Assembly (NCBI RefSeq): GCF_014472415.1
Contig: NZ_JACSZV010000007.1
Coordinates: 62,001-126,000 of the forward strand
Direction: 5' to 3'
Length of the DNA stretch: 64,000 nucleotides
Origin: Pseudomonas sp. N40(2020)
GTDB lineage: Bacteria > Pseudomonadota > Gammaproteobacteria > Pseudomonadales > Pseudomonadaceae
Part shown: one piece after another, positions 63,775 to 64,000 of the stretch
Layout of the letters: the number at the start of each line of letters is the position of its first letter
How positions within the stretch are numbered: the first letter of the stretch is position 1
Program-made: the position numbers and the translations under genes
The notes under the pieces: model-generated
What the model was told of the DNA's origin: nothing
Databases searched by the model: none
What the model saw: only the letters and a program-made list of their open reading frames with translations

Positions 63775-64000
63775 AGGCACGACCGAGCACGAACTGCAGC
63801 AGCCCTGCCAGCACCAGCGCCGGCAGGGTTGCGCCGACATCCGGATACAGATTCGCCAGCAAATGGTAGGTGCTGACTCCACCCAGCCACGCCAACAACG
63901 CCGGCCAGCGCAACGCGGCTGATGCGACCTGACCGCTGCGTTTACGCAGAATGAAGTGATCCACCAGCACCACGCCGAACAGCGGCGCAAACACCGAACC
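63743..64000 (-). CDS. NCS1-family nucleobase/hydroxymethylpyrimidine permease, C-terminal part
   Basis: Only the last 85 codons are in the window; the frame is open to base 64000, so this is a partial gene whose start lies outside. The visible part has 'SVFAPLFGVVLVDHFILRKR', typical of the late region of NCS1 transporters, and two further membrane segments ('WPALLAWLGGVSTYHLLANL', 'LPALVLAGLLQFVLGRAF'). Possibly CytX, the thiamine-precursor transporter found in this position in some Pseudomonas; not certain from the fragment. Confidence 0.68.
   Translation of the reverse strand, partial: GSVFAPLFGVVLVDHFILRKRSGQVASAALRWPALLAWLGGVSTYHLLANLYPDVGATLPALVLAGLLQFVLGRAFSYGRGTAQA

Overview
The window is a chromosomal segment of a gamma-proteobacterium, almost certainly a Pseudomonas of the P. 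fluorescens group. The basis is gene order: the core genes follow the block known in P. aeruginosa from dnaB through rplI, rpsR, rpsF, rlmB, rnr, purA, hisZ, hflC/K/X, hfq, miaA, mutL, amiB, tsaE, nnrD, queG, orn, rsgA, motBA, rhodanese, psd, serB, parC, parE, yqiA, cpdA, yqiB and nudF. The high GC content and the short intergenic palindromes with a GGGAGCGAGC core, typical of P. fluorescens genomes, agree. No complete genome was compared; this is recognition from protein families and synteny.

Region by region. 1-2491: the 3' part of a large leucine-rich-repeat protein ending in a NEL-type E3 ubiquitin ligase domain, an effector-like gene. 2535-9833 (all minus strand): the rpsF-rpsR-membrane protein-rplI-dnaB ribosomal/replication operon and the rnr-rlmB RNA-processing pair. 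10059-10413: two identical tRNA-Leu(CAG) genes, each with its own promoter and terminator. 10609-13184: a ferric-iron ABC importer (binding protein plus fused permease, no ATPase) behind a possible Fur site. 13273-26786: a chemoreceptor, purA, hisZ, the hfq-hflX-hflK-hflC group, and the tightly overlapping nnrD-tsaE-amiB-mutL-miaA chain that leads into hfq. 28337-31787: queG, a UPF0126 membrane protein, orn and rsgA.

31788-42968 is an accessory island of about 11 kb between rsgA and motB, genes that are adjacent in P. aeruginosa. It holds (a) a three-gene operon TIR-like / caspase-like protease / TIR, which matches the logic of the recently described TIR-caspase (type IV Thoeris) anti-phage systems and is the most exciting locus in the window; (b) a small orphan gene; (c) an orphan type VI secretion module, vgrG - DUF4123 adaptor - VasX-like membrane-active effector - putative membrane immunity protein; and (d) a sterol-desaturase-family membrane enzyme.

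42969-64000 returns to core genes: motAB behind a recognisable FliA-type promoter, an HDOD protein, rhodanese, psd, a PilZ-like protein, serB, a membrane protein with a degenerate cyclase-like domain, a PqiC-like lipoprotein, the topoisomerase IV genes parC/parE with two small genes between them, the nudF-yqiB-cpdA-yqiA-parE cluster known from E. coli, an RsiV/DUF3298 lipoprotein and the 3' end of an NCS1 permease. Five intergenic spacers carry large inverted repeats, three of them of one family.
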